Assembly (NCBI GenBank): GCA_036925085.1
Contig: JAUPFP010000007.1
Coordinates: forward strand, 2,014,247-2,078,246
Direction of reading: 5' to 3'
DNA length: 64,000 nucleotides
DNA from: Brachycybe producta
Taxonomy: Eukaryota; Arthropoda; Diplopoda; Playtdesmida; Andrognathidae
Positions 34,216 to 47,022 of this stretch are shown here, piece after piece (the first letter of the stretch is position 1; each line of letters begins with the position of its first letter). The position numbers were made by a program, and so were the translations under genes. The notes under the pieces are model-generated. The model was not told the origin of the DNA. It saw nothing but the letters and a program-made list of their open reading frames with translations, and ran no database searches.

Positions 34216-34636
34216 GTATATCGACTGTGATCTGACAATACCTCCTATCTGACATTTTGGTCGAAATTGAGTTAAGATTACTACTAATAGTTTTTTTTAC
34301 GCTGGATCGAATGGAAGAAACCTCTATTCATTTTCAAAAAAAATTCCTTAAGTTTAATTATTGCCAGGAAAATATCTTCTATTGTAAATCCGCTTGGAGC
34401 GCACTGACATAAGATCATGGAAATAACTACTAACTGCGATCAAATTAAAAAAAAAATGATTCAAAACTTAAAAAGTATTAATTTTATTATAAAGCAAAAA
34501 AACAAAACAACAATATTGAAATGCCATTAACAAAGAAGTGCCGTAAAAAAAGGTATTAAAACAGTTTTTTGCTTCTCCTGAAAAGTTAGTCCCTATATGC
34601 AGATAAGGAGGTATTGTCAGGTCACAGTCGATATAC
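34216..34636. mobile_element. TIR element, about 420 bp (GTATATCGACTGTG ends)
   Basis: The left arm GTATATCGACTGTGATCTGA, continuing CAATACCTCCTATCTG, mirrors CAGATAAGGAGGTATTGTCA and GTCACAGTCGATATAC at 34600-34636. Arms are about 36 bp with a few mismatches. The 65-codon - strand frame in it (34468-34665) extends past the right arm and has no known domain. Confidence 0.8.
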
Positions 34637-34639
34637 AAG

Positions 34640-36184
34640 CTTATATTAAAATTATTCTTGTTCAATTTTGAAATTGGTACTTTTATAATAAGAGAGAAGA
34701 ATGGTATATAAATAGGTTGTAACAGTATGAAGAAAAAACGTTTTTCTGTGGTTGATATTATCTTTTATCAAACAGCATTCTATTTTATATAAGGAGTATG
34801 TGTAAGAAAAGTGTGATTCAAAAGAAGTTTCTCTCTAAAGTAATTTATTAAAAGATATCACGAAAGTTATACTTAGCACTTTGACAAGTTTTTAACGATT
34901 ACTATTGTTCATATTAAACAATTTTTATTTTAATATATACAAAAAAAAGTTGGCATTGGTCATAATACCTGCTGAGAAAGAAAGTGACACGACATTTACA
35001 ACAACAACAAAAAAAAACAATATGGCCGTGGAAATTTTTTGTTATGATTTTCTCTTGAATGTAGTCCTATAGGAGATTAGGCTAATTATTATCTACAAGG
35101 GAGGGTTTCATGAAATTACTAGTGGATTATTTACTCCATGTGAATTCCGTTTGTTAAGTATAGGGCCTACTGCATGAGTATACCCAATAATGGACCCACA
35201 GTTGCGGGTCGTTTCTATATATTAGTGTCGGTACAATGTGGCTATTAATTATATACGGTTGGTACCCTCGGCTTCCTAAAAATGACAACAACAAAAAAGA
35301 GTTGTTGTTGTTTTGCGTGTCAGCTGCTCTAACAAGACAACGTCATTTTTAACACAATATTCAAATCCTCTACAATGATTGGTTCTAAAATCCAAAATGG
35401 CCGACAATTTGCCATTTAAAATATATATCTTTCAAAAACAATGTGCGACGGGGGGGGGGGGGGAAGTAAATTGCACATAAATATATAATATTATTTTGAG
35501 ATTTTGTACGAATTTCATCTCATAATATGTTGGCTATAACTAAACATCATGAAGAGTAGTGGACCGTGGACAGTGTTATAGAGAAGTGTATGGAAATGGA
35601 GATTCTCACTTTTTGATTGACATCAAATTGGTAATACGTGATAATGGATCCTGGTTATTGAAGAGGTACAATTACAATGTCAGGTTTCGTTTTTTTTAGC
35701 TGTTGTTGTTATGTATACATAACATACACAGGTATTAAGGGGCTGTTCCTATGTGAAGTCTACACAGAAAAAAAAAGCAAGAGAAGATGGATAGATGGAC
35801 ACCTTTTGAAAGGCGGTGCGAGGTGTTACCTATAGGCTATAATACTCCTGGTTAACTTTATAATAATATAAGAAAAATAGAAAAAGGGGAGTTGCAACAA
35901 AAAATGCATTGTGTTTTGTTGTTTTTCATGGAGAATGGAAGATAGTTTTGCCTTCACCTTTCCTTTTTTTGAGGGGGTGGCGGGGAAGAGAGAGAGAGTT
36001 GGTTCGAAATCGCAAATGCACGATTGCCAAAAGCCACTGGACCACATGCTGTGTCCACCAACACTGTATTTACTCTACACACACACACACACACAGTACA
36101 CACGATAACCCCCTATAGACCTCTCTTAACACGCAAAAATTTGGAGGTGTGTTATGTCAATCTTTAAAATTATGTTTAAAACAC

Positions 36185-36228
<44 letters not shown>

Positions 36229-36885
36229 AAGCACCATTATATTTCTTAAGTTGTGTCTACTTTAGAAATAAATAAATATTAATACATAGTCAAAAGACTT
36301 ATTTTTTGTTGTTGTTGTGTTATTTTAAGTGTTGGTCCTTGAGGGCCTCGGCTTATCATACACATGGGACCTTACCTTACTTTCGTTTATTGCTTTCGGT
36401 TTTCTTTTGATCCAGATTTCAGAAATTCAGATTTCCAAATCTGCATTTTTCTAGATTGGTTCTCCTTATTTAACATTTGTAAACTTTATGGATATATATG
36501 GAGAATTTTAAATCTAGTTACTATAACAGACTGTGTAAACAAAATGGATGTCTGATTGTGTGTATGTATTGATTTTTTTTATTAATTAATTGTTAACATC
36601 TCAATAATCGTTCAATCAATTAGTTAGGTCAGAGTCAGTAAACGATTCCAAGTATGAAATGAAAACGAAACTGTCCCTCTTTCTTCCAATTTAAAGGTTG
36701 CCTTTGAGAATTCCTACCTTTGTTACACTGGATAGAGACACTGTAGGAGGCAAGAACACACTAGAATACAAAAATGGTGTGGAATTTTAGGAGAGGTGCA
36801 CTGCATAGATGGCGCTGTTTGTTTGAAATTAAAGCTTTAATACAATGACATCTTTCAGCGAACCTACAGTGTCTGAATTCATAGA
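34640..36885. other. Gene-free interval with G14 and (CT)n
   Basis: G14 at 35450-35463, (CA)n near 36078-36094, (CT)n at 36186-36222, and a small hairpin of CAACAACAA/TTGTTGTTG near 35285-35312. The inverted words GAGACACTGTAGG (about 36734) and CCTACAGTGTCTG (about 36863) may mark a small decayed element. No gene recognised. Confidence 0.5.
36186..36222. repeat. (CT)n microsatellite
   Basis: 37 bp of uninterrupted CT. Confidence 0.97.
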
Positions 36886-36892
36886 ATGTATT

Positions 36893-36956
36893 TCATAAGG
36901 CTTTCGAACCAGGTGGGAGGCCTCTTGTCAGGTGCACCACCGATCGGTCCCTGAAT
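36893..36956 (-). repeat. tRNA-like head, possible SINE fragment
   Basis: On the - strand GATCGGTGGTGCACCTGACA resembles an RNA polymerase III A box. It is followed about 30 bases later by CTGGTTCGAAAGCC, close to the B-box consensus GGTTCGANNCC. The acceptor and T stems do not close properly, so it is not a functional tRNA. A decayed tRNA-derived SINE is the best guess, and only one copy is visible. Confidence 0.3.
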
Positions 36957-36999
36957 TGTATCGCAGAATTAATCTCTGTACGTAAACATGCTTATCACT

Positions 37000-38190
37000 T
37001 CTATAGACGCCATCTTGTTTCCAGGTCATCTGCTGCTCCTGTACATCATTTTGGTTGTTTCTGCTGTTCTACTACTTTGATTGAAGTTATTAGAAAACAC
37101 AATATACCGACATTCTCAAATGCTTTCCTACCAACTGTTTGTCAAAGAACCTTTGCTTTTTTGTCATTCTCAAATGCATCCATAAGTAGAGTAGTTCTAC
37201 AGTATCTACCTGCCATATCAAGTAATTTTAAGTATGGGTTATTTTTTTCACTTATGTGTGGAATCCAGTCTATTTTGATAATTCAGGCATACAAAATTGT
37301 AAGGCCTTGATTATCTACTATATAAAACTTTTTTTTTTAAGAAAAAAAGTTTACATTGTTTTAAAAAAGTTCATTGTTTTAATAGAAGTTGAGGTGGTTT
37401 TTTTTTTGTCTTTTCTTTCTCGTACGAAGAAAACTAAACCGAATTCCTAAACCTTAGAAATACTTTTCATGAGGAATCATTATGATGATATAAAATAAAA
37501 GTATTTATTACTATTAATCTAAGACTTAAGTGTTACGTGCAAAGAATAGAATGGGAGGGGGGATGGATGGATGAAATAAGCTACATAAAAATTGAGAGAC
37601 TGAAATAAAAAAAAGGTGAATTGATGGCCATGATTTAGCATTTTAGCAGGTGTGTATTATTGCTCTTAAGTAGTTCTCCCCCCACCATTCTCCTTCTGCA
37701 ATTCAACTTGTACAACAGTTCGGACAAAAAAAGAAGCCGACTTACTGACTAGCTTTTGGCCACTTCAAATTTGACAGAAAGAAAAATGCCGAATCTAAAA
37801 CGTTTTTTTTTATTCTTCTTCTTCTTATGATGGGCTTTGCTACCCAATTACATTTACAGATGTCTTCAATTATGATTGTTTTAACTAAAGACTCATATAG
37901 AGAGATGATGATGATATAGGCCTACTATTAAGGGTCTTAGAAAGTGAGAGAGGCTTCAGGCATAAAGTATGGAGATATTATTTGAGGGCCACACACTGAT
38001 GAAAATGAAATTTCATTGGTGGGTCATGAAGATCATGAATGGCGTTTTTTTTTCTCTTTCTTTTCTTTCTAATTGTACTTTCAAATTAATTGATCCATGG
38101 ATCACTGACCGAATTGGCTGCGAAAATAATTTGTTAGCATTTAGCATAAATATTTCTCTGAAATTCCTTATTTCAATATTAATTTTATTA
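37000..38190. other. Gene-free AT-rich interval
   Basis: Nothing beyond homopolymers and short open frames without domains. Confidence 0.5.
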
Positions 38191-38194
38191 ATAA

Positions 38195-38734
38195 AGCCTC
38201 GTTTTCACGGCGATAGTTCTTTCATGAGAGTAGCTATCGTGAAAGTTGTGATAGTTCACTCTCACGATAGCAACTGTCTACATGTCTTGAAGTAACATAA
38301 CAGTTGTTCAGGGCCGGACTGGCTAGTGGTTGGCCCCACCGGCTATGAACTTGTGTTGGCCCCAGCCCCAAAATAACCAAAGATTTGCTCCTTATAAACC
38401 TTCAGCATTTGGCCCCCAATTGACCGGCAATCGCCAGTCAGCCAGCCGGGCCAGTCCGAGCCTGCAGTTGTTTCATGACAGTGTGACGTCCACTTCATAG
38501 ATATCATTGAGTCAACAACAGTGTTGCCTCTCTCTCTCCCCCTCCAGAAGCCAAATTTCCCTACAAAGTGGATATTTTCCTACAAGCGGTCACACAACTA
38601 TTACTATTGCGACAGGTGACTATCAACTATCTTGTTAAACGAGATAGTGTGATAGTGCTATCGCGACAGTGTGATAGTGACTATCATGTGGTCTTCACGA
38701 TGATAGTGAAAACTATCATCGTGAAAACGAGGCT
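38195..38734. mobile_element. AGCC-type TIR element, about 540 bp, host of a nested hAT-like MITE
   Basis: The left end AGCCTCGTTTTCACGGCGAT mirrors ATCGTGAAAACGAGGCT at the right. Flanks are ATAA and TAAA, a possible decayed TTAA. The subterminal regions are rich in GATAGT/ACTATC words in both orientations, a common pattern for transposase-binding arrays. A 156-bp hAT-like element is inserted at 38309-38464. Confidence 0.85.
38309..38464. mobile_element. hAT-like MITE with an exact 8-bp duplication, nested
   Basis: The left end CAGGGCCGGACTGGCTAGTG mirrors GGGCCAGTCCGAGCCTG at the right. The 8-mer CAGTTGTT flanks both sides exactly (38301-38308 and 38465-38472). GC-rich relative to its host. 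Confidence 0.93.
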
Positions 38735-38739
38735 TAAAA

Positions 38740-39840
38740 GAAAATGATTCATATTATCATTTAGGTACAGGTCCAGAACAATGTTAAATTATTTTATTAA
38801 AAAGGAATTTTAAAACTATAATTAACAGGTGTTTATGTTATTTTTCTTCTTCTGAAACATATTTAACAGATTATTGCTGTAGTTTAAGGTTCCATTCACA
38901 TATATTGTTAAAACAAAAGAGCTAAAATCTTATTCTTATCTTTAATAAAAACGAGAGAGAGAGAGAGAGAGTGAAAGTGTGAACACACAAAAAAAAAGAG
39001 AAGCATTTCAAAATGAACAAATTCCTTTATCATATTTTTCTAAATGATTTCAAGAACTTGTTTTTATTTTTAAAACACCTTTTGTGTTTTATAGCGGGTG
39101 TAATTTGTAAATGTTGTTGTTTGCACTTAAGAGTTTTTCTATCAAGAAGGTACAACAACAAGCAGAAGAGAACCTTTATTATATATTATATACCATGTTA
39201 TAGTATAACATACAGGGTCTCTCTGTATATTTTATTATCAAAGAGCTTTTTTTTTTTTTGCAGGTGACAACGTGAGCAATAAAAAATGAAAAGGTGTGAA
39301 AAGATCTTAAGACGAATTGTTAATATCATCCATCCATCCATCCATTAGAGAGAGATAGTTGATGATTGGTGTTATATAGAAACACCTTTTTTATGTTTTC
39401 ATGGTCATAAAATAATAATGCGTGTCAATAAATATGATAAAAAATGAAGAAGATGATGGAAAATATATATTTTAGCCTCGAGTTGCAACTTTTTGCAATT
39501 TTATAGGCCCAACTGACATTAAATTATAAAATAAGAGAAAACAAAATGGATGCCCCTATAACATAGAAACTCTCCCCCCCCCCACACACACACACATATT
39601 CAAACAGGCATATCTATGGGTGGAGGAGAAGACTCTTATTTAAATTACATTACAGGCCCCTGAGGCCCTAGGGTTTGACCATTTATTTTTATTATTTAAA
39701 AAAAAATAATATCATAGGTACAATTCAATAACGGTGTTACTTTTATTTGTAACGGTCATTATTTTGATTGCTGAGAAGTTAGAATTATTTATGATTATAA
39801 TTTTACGAGTAATTAGTAAGGTTCGGATTTTTATGAAATA
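38740..39840. other. Gene-free AT-rich interval
   Basis: (GA)n near 38952-38970, (CATC)n near 39329-39344 and (CA)n near 39583-39596. No gene or element boundaries recognised. Confidence 0.5.
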
Positions 39841-39847
39841 TCAAGTA

Positions 39848-40450
39848 AAATGTTTCTCAATTTGTGACCTCAAAAACCAATTGTGAATTAACAAATCTCG
39901 TTTAAATCAACCAAAAATTAATTTTTTTAAATCAAAAACTAGTTAGAGGCTAGAACTCTGGCTGACAACTGATAGTAACCAAACATCTAGTCTCTAACCA
40001 GCCTTTTTAATTAGAAAAAGCAAAATTGCAGTTGCTCTAATTTATAGCCTTTCTGAGTGTTCATCAAAATAAGTCGGTGTTCCACGTATTCTGCCGTTTA
40101 TTGATTTAGCACGGCGTTCCGACCGTTCCACCTTAGACTATTATTACCTTCCTTAATAGGAAGGTAATAATAGTTCCACCGTTCATCAAAATATTGGACC
40201 CCCATTATTTCTTGGAAATAAAGAATTTTCATGTTAAATACAAAATTTTGTTTTAATTCCACTTTTATTATTGTACCAGTATTTTTTAATAAAAACATAG
40301 ATAACTGTTTACAACAGACAATAAAGATTAAGTGTTTAGTGGCCCAGAATGATAATTTACCTCAGTGGCCCGAGCTGGCTCTCTACGGCCCTGTCTAATG
40401 ATGATAATTACTTCACAATTGGCACTTGAGCCACGAATTGAGAAACATTT
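39848..40450. mobile_element. TIR element (AAATGTTTCTCAATT ends), about 600 bp
   Basis: The left end AAATGTTTCTCAATTTGTG mirrors CACGAATTGAGAAACATTT at the right. The ends resemble decayed hAT termini (TGTTTCTCAA), but I found no duplication. It contains a short perfect hairpin at 40137-40174. Confidence 0.65.
40137..40174. repeat. Perfect 16-bp hairpin with a 6-nt loop
   Basis: ACTATTATTACCTTCC and GGAAGGTAATAATAGT are separated by TTAATA. TTCCACC flanks it closely on both sides, which suggests a local template-switch insertion. Confidence 0.95.
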
Positions 40451-40454
40451 GCCT

Positions 40455-41590
40455 GATAGTTGCATACAAATTCGAGTTATTAGTTAATGGTATGGCTGCA
40501 ATAAAAAAGAGAATTATTCAGAAGATAAATTTGAAATAAATGAAATAAAAACACACGTCATTTTTGTGTTCATTTTTTATAATAATAAAAAAAGTCCAAA
40601 TGCTAAATTTCCAATTTAAAACAATGGAAAAAAATAAGAGAATTTTGTTCCATTGGAGACGCCAATGTAATGGGAAGTGTTTTACGCCGTATAGAACAAA
40701 ACAAAATTCAGACATATATAGTTTGTTAAATGTTGTTTGGGTTTCTGAAATGTTTTTCCATAAAGACACATTTATTTTTATTATTTGTACAATATACATT
40801 CTATGGGTTATGTCCATTAAATTCTTTCTAGACTACTATATGAGATAAACATTTGTTGTTGTTTTTTTTTTTTGAGAAGAAAAAAATGGAAGCTTTTAGC
40901 ATGTAGACATTTTAAGTTTTTTTTATGTACAGCTGTATAGAAAAAAAGCCCCATATACATGTTGTGGGCATACAAAAGCTGTAAATTTATGACCATTTAC
41001 AACAACGTTTCAACATTTTACATTAAATCACTTTGACTGAAATTACGTATTTTTCTTTGCCACCCTCTTGACGATTTTTGGGCGCCTTTTTTGCCAAAAC
41101 TATTCCATTTATGTGGTCAAAATTTGAACGTGTATATAGCTTTTTATTAATGTGCAAGGGAATAAAAGCATTATGGTAGAAATTGTATACATGGACCAGC
41201 AGGATGATTGTCTTCTAACAACTTGTATAATATATATAATATATATATAAAATAATGTTTGTTGTTCACATGGTTTTTTCCCCTTTGGTCAGACAAAAAT
41301 GGACAGGTGCGTAGAACTTTAGAGGTCAGCATTATGCGCAAATGTTGCAAACTTTGCAATAGTGTATACTACACATTTGTATAGAGTTCTTTCAGACTCC
41401 TAACTTTGTTTTTATAAATTTATAGTATCAGTTCTACATTACAAAATTTTGCAACCATTTATATTAAGAGGCTACATCGCAAAATTACTTTGAACAATTT
41501 CCACAAAAAGCGCTAGCATCGTTTTTCTATTGAGCCCATAGACCCGATGTTAAAGAAGAAACGTTAATTTTTAAAATACACAGTCGCGGC
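40455..41590. other. Gene-free AT-rich interval
   Basis: Overlapping open frames of 90-100 codons lie on both strands near 40518-40848. Both are Phe/Ile/Lys-rich and neither shows a domain. No element boundaries recognised. Confidence 0.5.
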
Positions 41591-41598
41591 GGCAATAC

Positions 41599-41790
41599 GT
41601 GCTGTGCAAATCTGCAATTGCATATTGGGAACCGGTTCTGATCAGTTCGTCGATCTTCATGAACCGGTTCAAACGCATTTGCAGATTTGCACAACACATT
41701 AGACTAATGTGTTGCACAAATCTGCTAATGCATATTGAGAACCGGTTCGTCAACATCCGACGAAATGATCAGAACCGGTTTCCAAAAAAA
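41599..41790. repeat. Three-unit direct/inverted array with GAACCGGTTC words
   Basis: The unit TGTGCAAATCTGCAATTGCA...GGGAACCGGTTCTGATCAGT (41599 on) is followed by its inverted version, GAACCGGTTCAAACGCATTT...GCAGATTTGCACAACACATT. A second forward version follows: TGTGTTGCACAAATCTGCTA...GAGAACCGGTTCGTCAACAT. The inner junction ACACATTA-GAC-TAATGTGT is a short palindrome. More ACCGGTT/AACCGA words follow to 41850. Function unknown. Confidence 0.8.
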
Positions 41791-41854
41791 AAAAAAAAAT
41801 CGCAAACCGATTAAATCGGTTCTTAACCGAGTAGAAACGGTTCGGTTCTACCCG

Positions 41855-42545
41855 TTGCCAACTCTACCTACACAAATAGACGACGACGATTTCAAAATGA
41901 AAAGTTTTAAAGTAATGTTTAATAAATAATTTGTGTTGGTTGGTTCTTTTTAATTTGTAGTCTAGTCTTTATGCATTTTTGTGTTGTTTTGTATTGTCTC
42001 CCTTTTAAAATTCAATTTCAATGTTAAGTCAAAATGTCGTTTGTTTTATCGAGAACTTGTCTCGTAAATTCCTTATTAAATGCCGAGTGCTGACCTACCT
42101 ACCTACCTGAATTAACGTAAATTCGTTGTATTTTTCTTCTTTGAGTGCTCGGTTTTGTGTATTTTTTTTATTCCCTCTTCTTCTTTTTACTATAATGAAT
42201 TTTTTTTTGTTTCATTATCGTCTCTCAAATTTGTTTCAAATTTAGATTCTGAACACGTATTATAGTCGAAACAACAAAAGAATTCCTGGTTTAAAATTAT
42301 TTGTATTCAGTCAACTCACTTTTAAAAGTTGAAACTATTTCGAAATTTCTAAATGAAATTTTAAGAGGTCTTTTTTTTTAAAAAAAAATTCAGTTAAGTT
42401 TTTATTATTAAAAGTTATAACTCATTTGAAATTAATGAGGATATTCATTGTTTTCATTACATAGTCAATATATATATATTGTATTTTCTCACTGGAGATC
42501 ATTTTTCCTGAGTTCTTCTTTCTATATGAAAGTTTCTTAAAGAAT
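41855..42545. other. Gene-free AT-rich interval
   Basis: T9A9 at 42371-42388. Otherwise unremarkable. Confidence 0.5.
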
Positions 42546-42553
42546 ATTCTTAA

Positions 42554-43034
42554 GCCCGTTATACACCATCAATTATGTCTTAAATAAATGTATAAATTAA
42601 TTTATAAATTTAACATTGCACGTGTATAACGACGTGAATGTTAAATTATTTGGTCAAAGTTGCATTAATATAGAAGATGTTCTATTTTTCTTAAATGATC
42701 ACATCTACTAGAGCGCTTTTTCAGGATCAGCATCATTCTTATGTAATTTACAAAGCAATATACCGATGTGCTCTGCAACATGTTTAGCACACCTCTCCCC
42801 CAATTCTCTTGTCTAGAAGGTCACATCGTTAGATATACGATAAAGTGTCACACTGCGCAGTGTTCTGCGCACATAATTTTAAGTAAAAATGTTCGAATAC
42901 TTTTACAAGTATATAACTGCCGATTGATACTTATAAATTAAGTTATATATTTTATGTACCAAATCATTCACGAAAACATTCATCAATTAATCCACAATAA
43001 AAATGTAAGTAAAAATTGTAGGTGTATAACGGGC
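42554..43034. mobile_element. GCCC-type TIR element beside TTAA, about 480 bp
   Basis: The left end GCCCGTTATACACCATCAAT mirrors AATTGTAGGTGTATAACGGGC at the right apart from two bases. Flanks are TTAA (left) and TTCA (right). It contains a second inverted copy of the end, ACGTGTATAACGACGTG, near 42619. The interior has no coding capacity. Confidence 0.88.
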
Positions 43035-43506
43035 TTCAGGAAAAGTACTCTCCAGTGAGAAAATGAAGAAATTGCAACTTGCACTTTAAATAGAGATTTA
43101 GAACTAAATCTTCAAGAAAAACTACTCTACGTGTCTAGATGACCATTGACCACTAAGGCCAAAAGTTTGTATAAAATACACAAAATGCATAATGACCTTT
43201 CCAACCCCCTTTTGAGAACACTATAATGCCATATATATGAATGTCATATATCAAAAATAAGAATGAATAAAATGCACAAATTGCATACTCTTTGGAAATT
43301 TCCAGAAATTCACTTATTTTTTGAGAAGAAGAAAAAAACATCCCTGTTACTGAATCTTATTATTTGATTCAGACATTTAATTAATTTAATTTTAGACTAT
43401 AATATACATTTTAATTTGCATAAAATGAACCATTTTCTTGTATAGTTTTGCATTTTTATAATTTTTTTTTGTTAGAAATCGTTGACCTTTAATGATCACT
43501 GAAGTT

Positions 43507-43556
43507 AAAATAAGAATGTATTACTGACTAAAATGTCAGTAATACATTCTTATTTT
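43507..43556. repeat. Perfect 22-bp hairpin with a 6-nt loop
   Basis: AAAATAAGAATGTATTACTG, then AC, is followed by TAAAAT and the exact reverse complement. It has no flanking element. Confidence 0.97.
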
Positions 43557-43559
43557 GTG

Positions 43560-46210
43560 AGAAAAAAAATGTTTTGCATTCACTTTTTATATTGTTTCAC
43601 ATAATGCAAATTTTGATATGTGTTACTTTTTGTCTGGACGTTGTTTAATTTGAGTACAAAATAGAAATGGCAGAAATTTCTTGTCATTTTTTCTTCTTCT
43701 TAATACACCTTTAAGCTTTTAATCTGAAATGTCATCTTGTTTCTTTGAACAGGATTTGTGTTTGTTAGAGCTTTTAATCTGGACATCATCAGATTCATCA
43801 CGATACTTTCGAAATTCATAAGAAATGATGATGATGATGTGATGTCTTGAAAAATATACACACAAACACACATATACTGTAGTCAAAAAATAGTTTTAGT
43901 CGTTTTTCATAACCAATAAACCTTTTTTTTTAAGGTGTTCTAAATTCTTTTGAACTATCTTATCAATTGAAGTTTCCTAATTTGCTGATGTTTATTTTTC
44001 GTTTAATTGAGTTTCTACTCGAATTGATCCAGTCTTAAATCTGTGACATGTTGAGGGTTAAAATAATTGTGATAAGTTCAGAGACTTCCATTTTATGGTA
44101 TAGACTACATAATATATATGGACAAATGAAACATATCAGGCCAAACATTTTTTGTCGGTTTTCTTGAAAGATTTATATGTCATAGTTTTTTAAAAAAAAA
44201 AGATTATGTCAGATTTATTTTGATTATGAATTCACCAAAAACAATTTCAGTTCACTGAACTACAAATACAGAGTAGACTGTCCACTACTACTACATTTTT
44301 GGTGGGAAATATTCAACCGTTTTTTTTTTTTCATTGACAGGAGCTTCCGTTGTCAAAAAATTAAGGTACTGACCGCAGGAAAATTAACCTTCTAAAGAGC
44401 TATAGTTTGACTTAGAAGATCACAGTTCAAACAGTAATGGCTCAAATATGTCATATCATAAGTGTCATCTGATTTACTAGTGTGATTAGCACTGATTACA
44501 GTGATTAGTGATTAGGAAGAGATTTGAGACTCCACATTAAAACGTGAAGAAAAAGAAAAATGAAATTTACAAAGTTAACAACTGTTAAACAAATGCGAAA
44601 AATGATCAGAGTTCACTTTTGATGAAAAGGTCGCTGGTTGCGCCATACGCTCTTATTGTAGCTTATTACCTACAGATTCAAATCTTGATTCATAACTTTG
44701 AAAAAAAGTCATGGTTTTTATATAAAAATAAAGGTGAAAAAATGTGTGTCGTCTAAGAATGTTCAGGGTCCATGAAAAAACGTGCAAAAATGATGAAAGT
44801 CCAAACCATGTAACGTTCTCTTATCTGTTCTCTGGTCAGTTGCAAAACATAAGGTTATGATTAATTGGTTAATTATGGTTCATTTTTGTTTATTAAAAAA
44901 GTTTATTTTGGAAACTATCAACATGAAAATAATGTATATGATGTAATAGTAATTTACATTTTTGTTGAATTTCTCTGAAGGGTTTTTAACTTTTTAGTTA
45001 AAACTAGAAACTTTTACAATTGTTGTAGATAAAGATTACAGAGAATCATGTTTATTCATTGTACCTTTGAATACACAATGTGGGCTTTTATAACCTTTTT
45101 AATTTATTCCAAGTGGTCAATTGAAAAGTTTTAAGTCACTTTTCTGACTTTTTCGGTTTCTAGCCATTAGAAAGATTAAGAAAACTGGAACAATTTCAAG
45201 TATAGAATGTACATGAATACAGATTGGTTACATGGTTTAAAACGGACCACTTTTTAGGATGAACGTTTCTACGAGTGACCATTGACCAACTAGACAAACA
45301 AAGTAATATTATTGTATGGCAAATTGCAAGTTAGTTTAATTGGTGATTTTTAATTGAAATGCAAATTAACAATGGTCCCTTCTTTTATTGTTGTTCAACG
45401 GATGGAATATTTTTGTGGTCAAAAAGGTTTTTCAAAGAGCTTTTCTAAATTGTGCACCTGTCTTGATTCTATTTGAAACTCTACACACGTATTATTGTTA
45501 AGGTCCTAAACACACTTTGGTCACAATAAATAGGTTCAGGATCCAGTAGTAGCCATTTTTTTGTTGTTGTTGGAACTTTTGTGTCACCAGTAAAAGAAAC
45601 TACAAATGCATTTTATATTATATGGCATTTTTTTTTTGGCTGTTCACTTTGTGGTTTTTTCTTCTTCTGTGTTATTATCGTGACGTATCTTAGGACATTT
45701 ATTTAAAACTATTTTAGACAAAGAAAGATTGTTTGGTTTTTTGAACTGGATTTGCACTCAAATCATATAAACTCTGTACATTCGTATGTTTGAATAATTC
45801 ATGGCTGTAATAAGTGAACAACGAGTGAAAGAAAAAAAATCTTTTAACAATAGTAAAAAAGAAAGTTTTCCCCTTTTTTTAAATAAAAGGCAAGAAAAAA
45901 AAAGCAATTCTTTTTTAAAACGAATATATAGCTTAGATTGTATAAAAAAAAGCTTAGATGAATTGTTCAATTTGATGGATCGTTCAATTTTTTTGTGCTG
46001 AGTTATCGATTGGAAACACTGTGAAGTGTGAGGGGTTCACATTATAAGACATAGGACGAACTTTTAGTTTTAGATTTTATTTTATACTTTTAAGGTTTAT
46101 ATTCCAATTAAAATTTGTGATATTTTAAATTTCTCAGGTTTTGATATTCTGGAGCATATTGTATCTAGTATTCCGTTGTTTATACGGAGACCGTTTTTTT
46201 TTTGGATAGT
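43560..46210. other. Gene-free AT-rich interval
   Basis: T/A palindrome at 44186-44201. Several 60-70-codon frames have Lys/Ile/Phe bias. Nothing supported as a gene or element. Confidence 0.5.
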
Positions 46211-46524
46211 TGCATGGTTATAACTATAGGGACGGGACATTCGAATCCCGCGAAATCTTGAAAAAATATTCGAGATTCGAAAACTCAAATCTTCGCGCTT
46301 TTTTTGTCTTTCGAATCTTTCGAATCCTAACCTTAAAAAAACCTGTTAAAAACTTTGGTAAAATTAATTTTAACTCAATTGACGTCCAATAGAAGCATTC
46401 ACTAACAAAAAAAAACCGGCGATTGTTGCAATTTCGGTGTTGTATCCGGATCACCAATTGAATCACCTTGTGGCGACCCTGAGTGCCACACTTTAGTTTT
46501 TTATTATTAATTATATATATTAAG

Positions 46525-47022
46525 CCAGGTCTGTGTGTGTGTGTAACGTCGGAATTTATATAAATTTAAATGAATAAATGAACCGCTTTTTTTTCTCAAG
46601 GTCAACTATATGTTGCACACTCCCCATCCAAGAACCCCATGATATTAAATTGGAGAGGTTTGGAAAGTGTAGAAGGGGAGAGAAAAAAAGTGGGAGGGGG
46701 TGACTGAAATTGAAATGAAAGGAGTAAAAAAGGAACAAACGACGCGCATGCGCACACCAGAGAAAATGAAAAACTCATTTTCTCTTTCAAATATAAAAAG
46801 GCGAGGGGATAATAGTAGCAAAATTAAACTAGAATTTATCACGGGCAACTGTGCCCAGCATTAGAATTTCTTTTGCTCCGCCCTTTTATGAACGTCATCC
46901 ATTTCTAATTGGTTTGTTACTTGGTGTGACGTCATAAAAGGGCGGAGGAAAAGAAATTCTAATGCTGGGCACAATTGCCTGTGAATTTTGCTCCCGTCAT
47001 TTATGACGGGTTATCCCAGTAG
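46525..47022 (+). mobile_element. Tc1/mariner-like MITE, left-truncated, interrupted copy
   Basis: Right end GTCATTTATGACGGGTTATC through CCCAGTAG. The body is collinear with 62680-62990 up to CGCGCATGCGCAC (about 46754) and resumes at AATTGCCTGTGAATTTTGCT (46973), so about 218 bp were inserted between. Part of that insert is the foldback at 46851-46972. The left terminal repeat is missing. Confidence 0.82.
46851..46972. mobile_element. Foldback MITE, shortened relative of 4758 and 19104
   Basis: Begins GTGCCCAGCATTAGAATTTC and ends AAATTCTAATGCTGGGCAC. The core, TTTCTAATTGGTTTGTTACT, is shared with the copies at 4758 and 19104, and CTCCGCCCTTTTATGA faces TCATAAAAGGGCGGAG. The ends differ from the ACAGGC ends of the other two, so it is a related subfamily. 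Confidence 0.8.

Noticed and set aside
36893-36956. Functional tRNA gene on the - strand
   Set aside because: A- and B-box-like words are present, but the acceptor and T stems do not pair. Kept only as a weak SINE-like call.
40518-40848. Overlapping 94-99-codon frames on opposite strands
   Set aside because: Both are compositionally biased by AT-rich DNA and neither has a recognisable domain.
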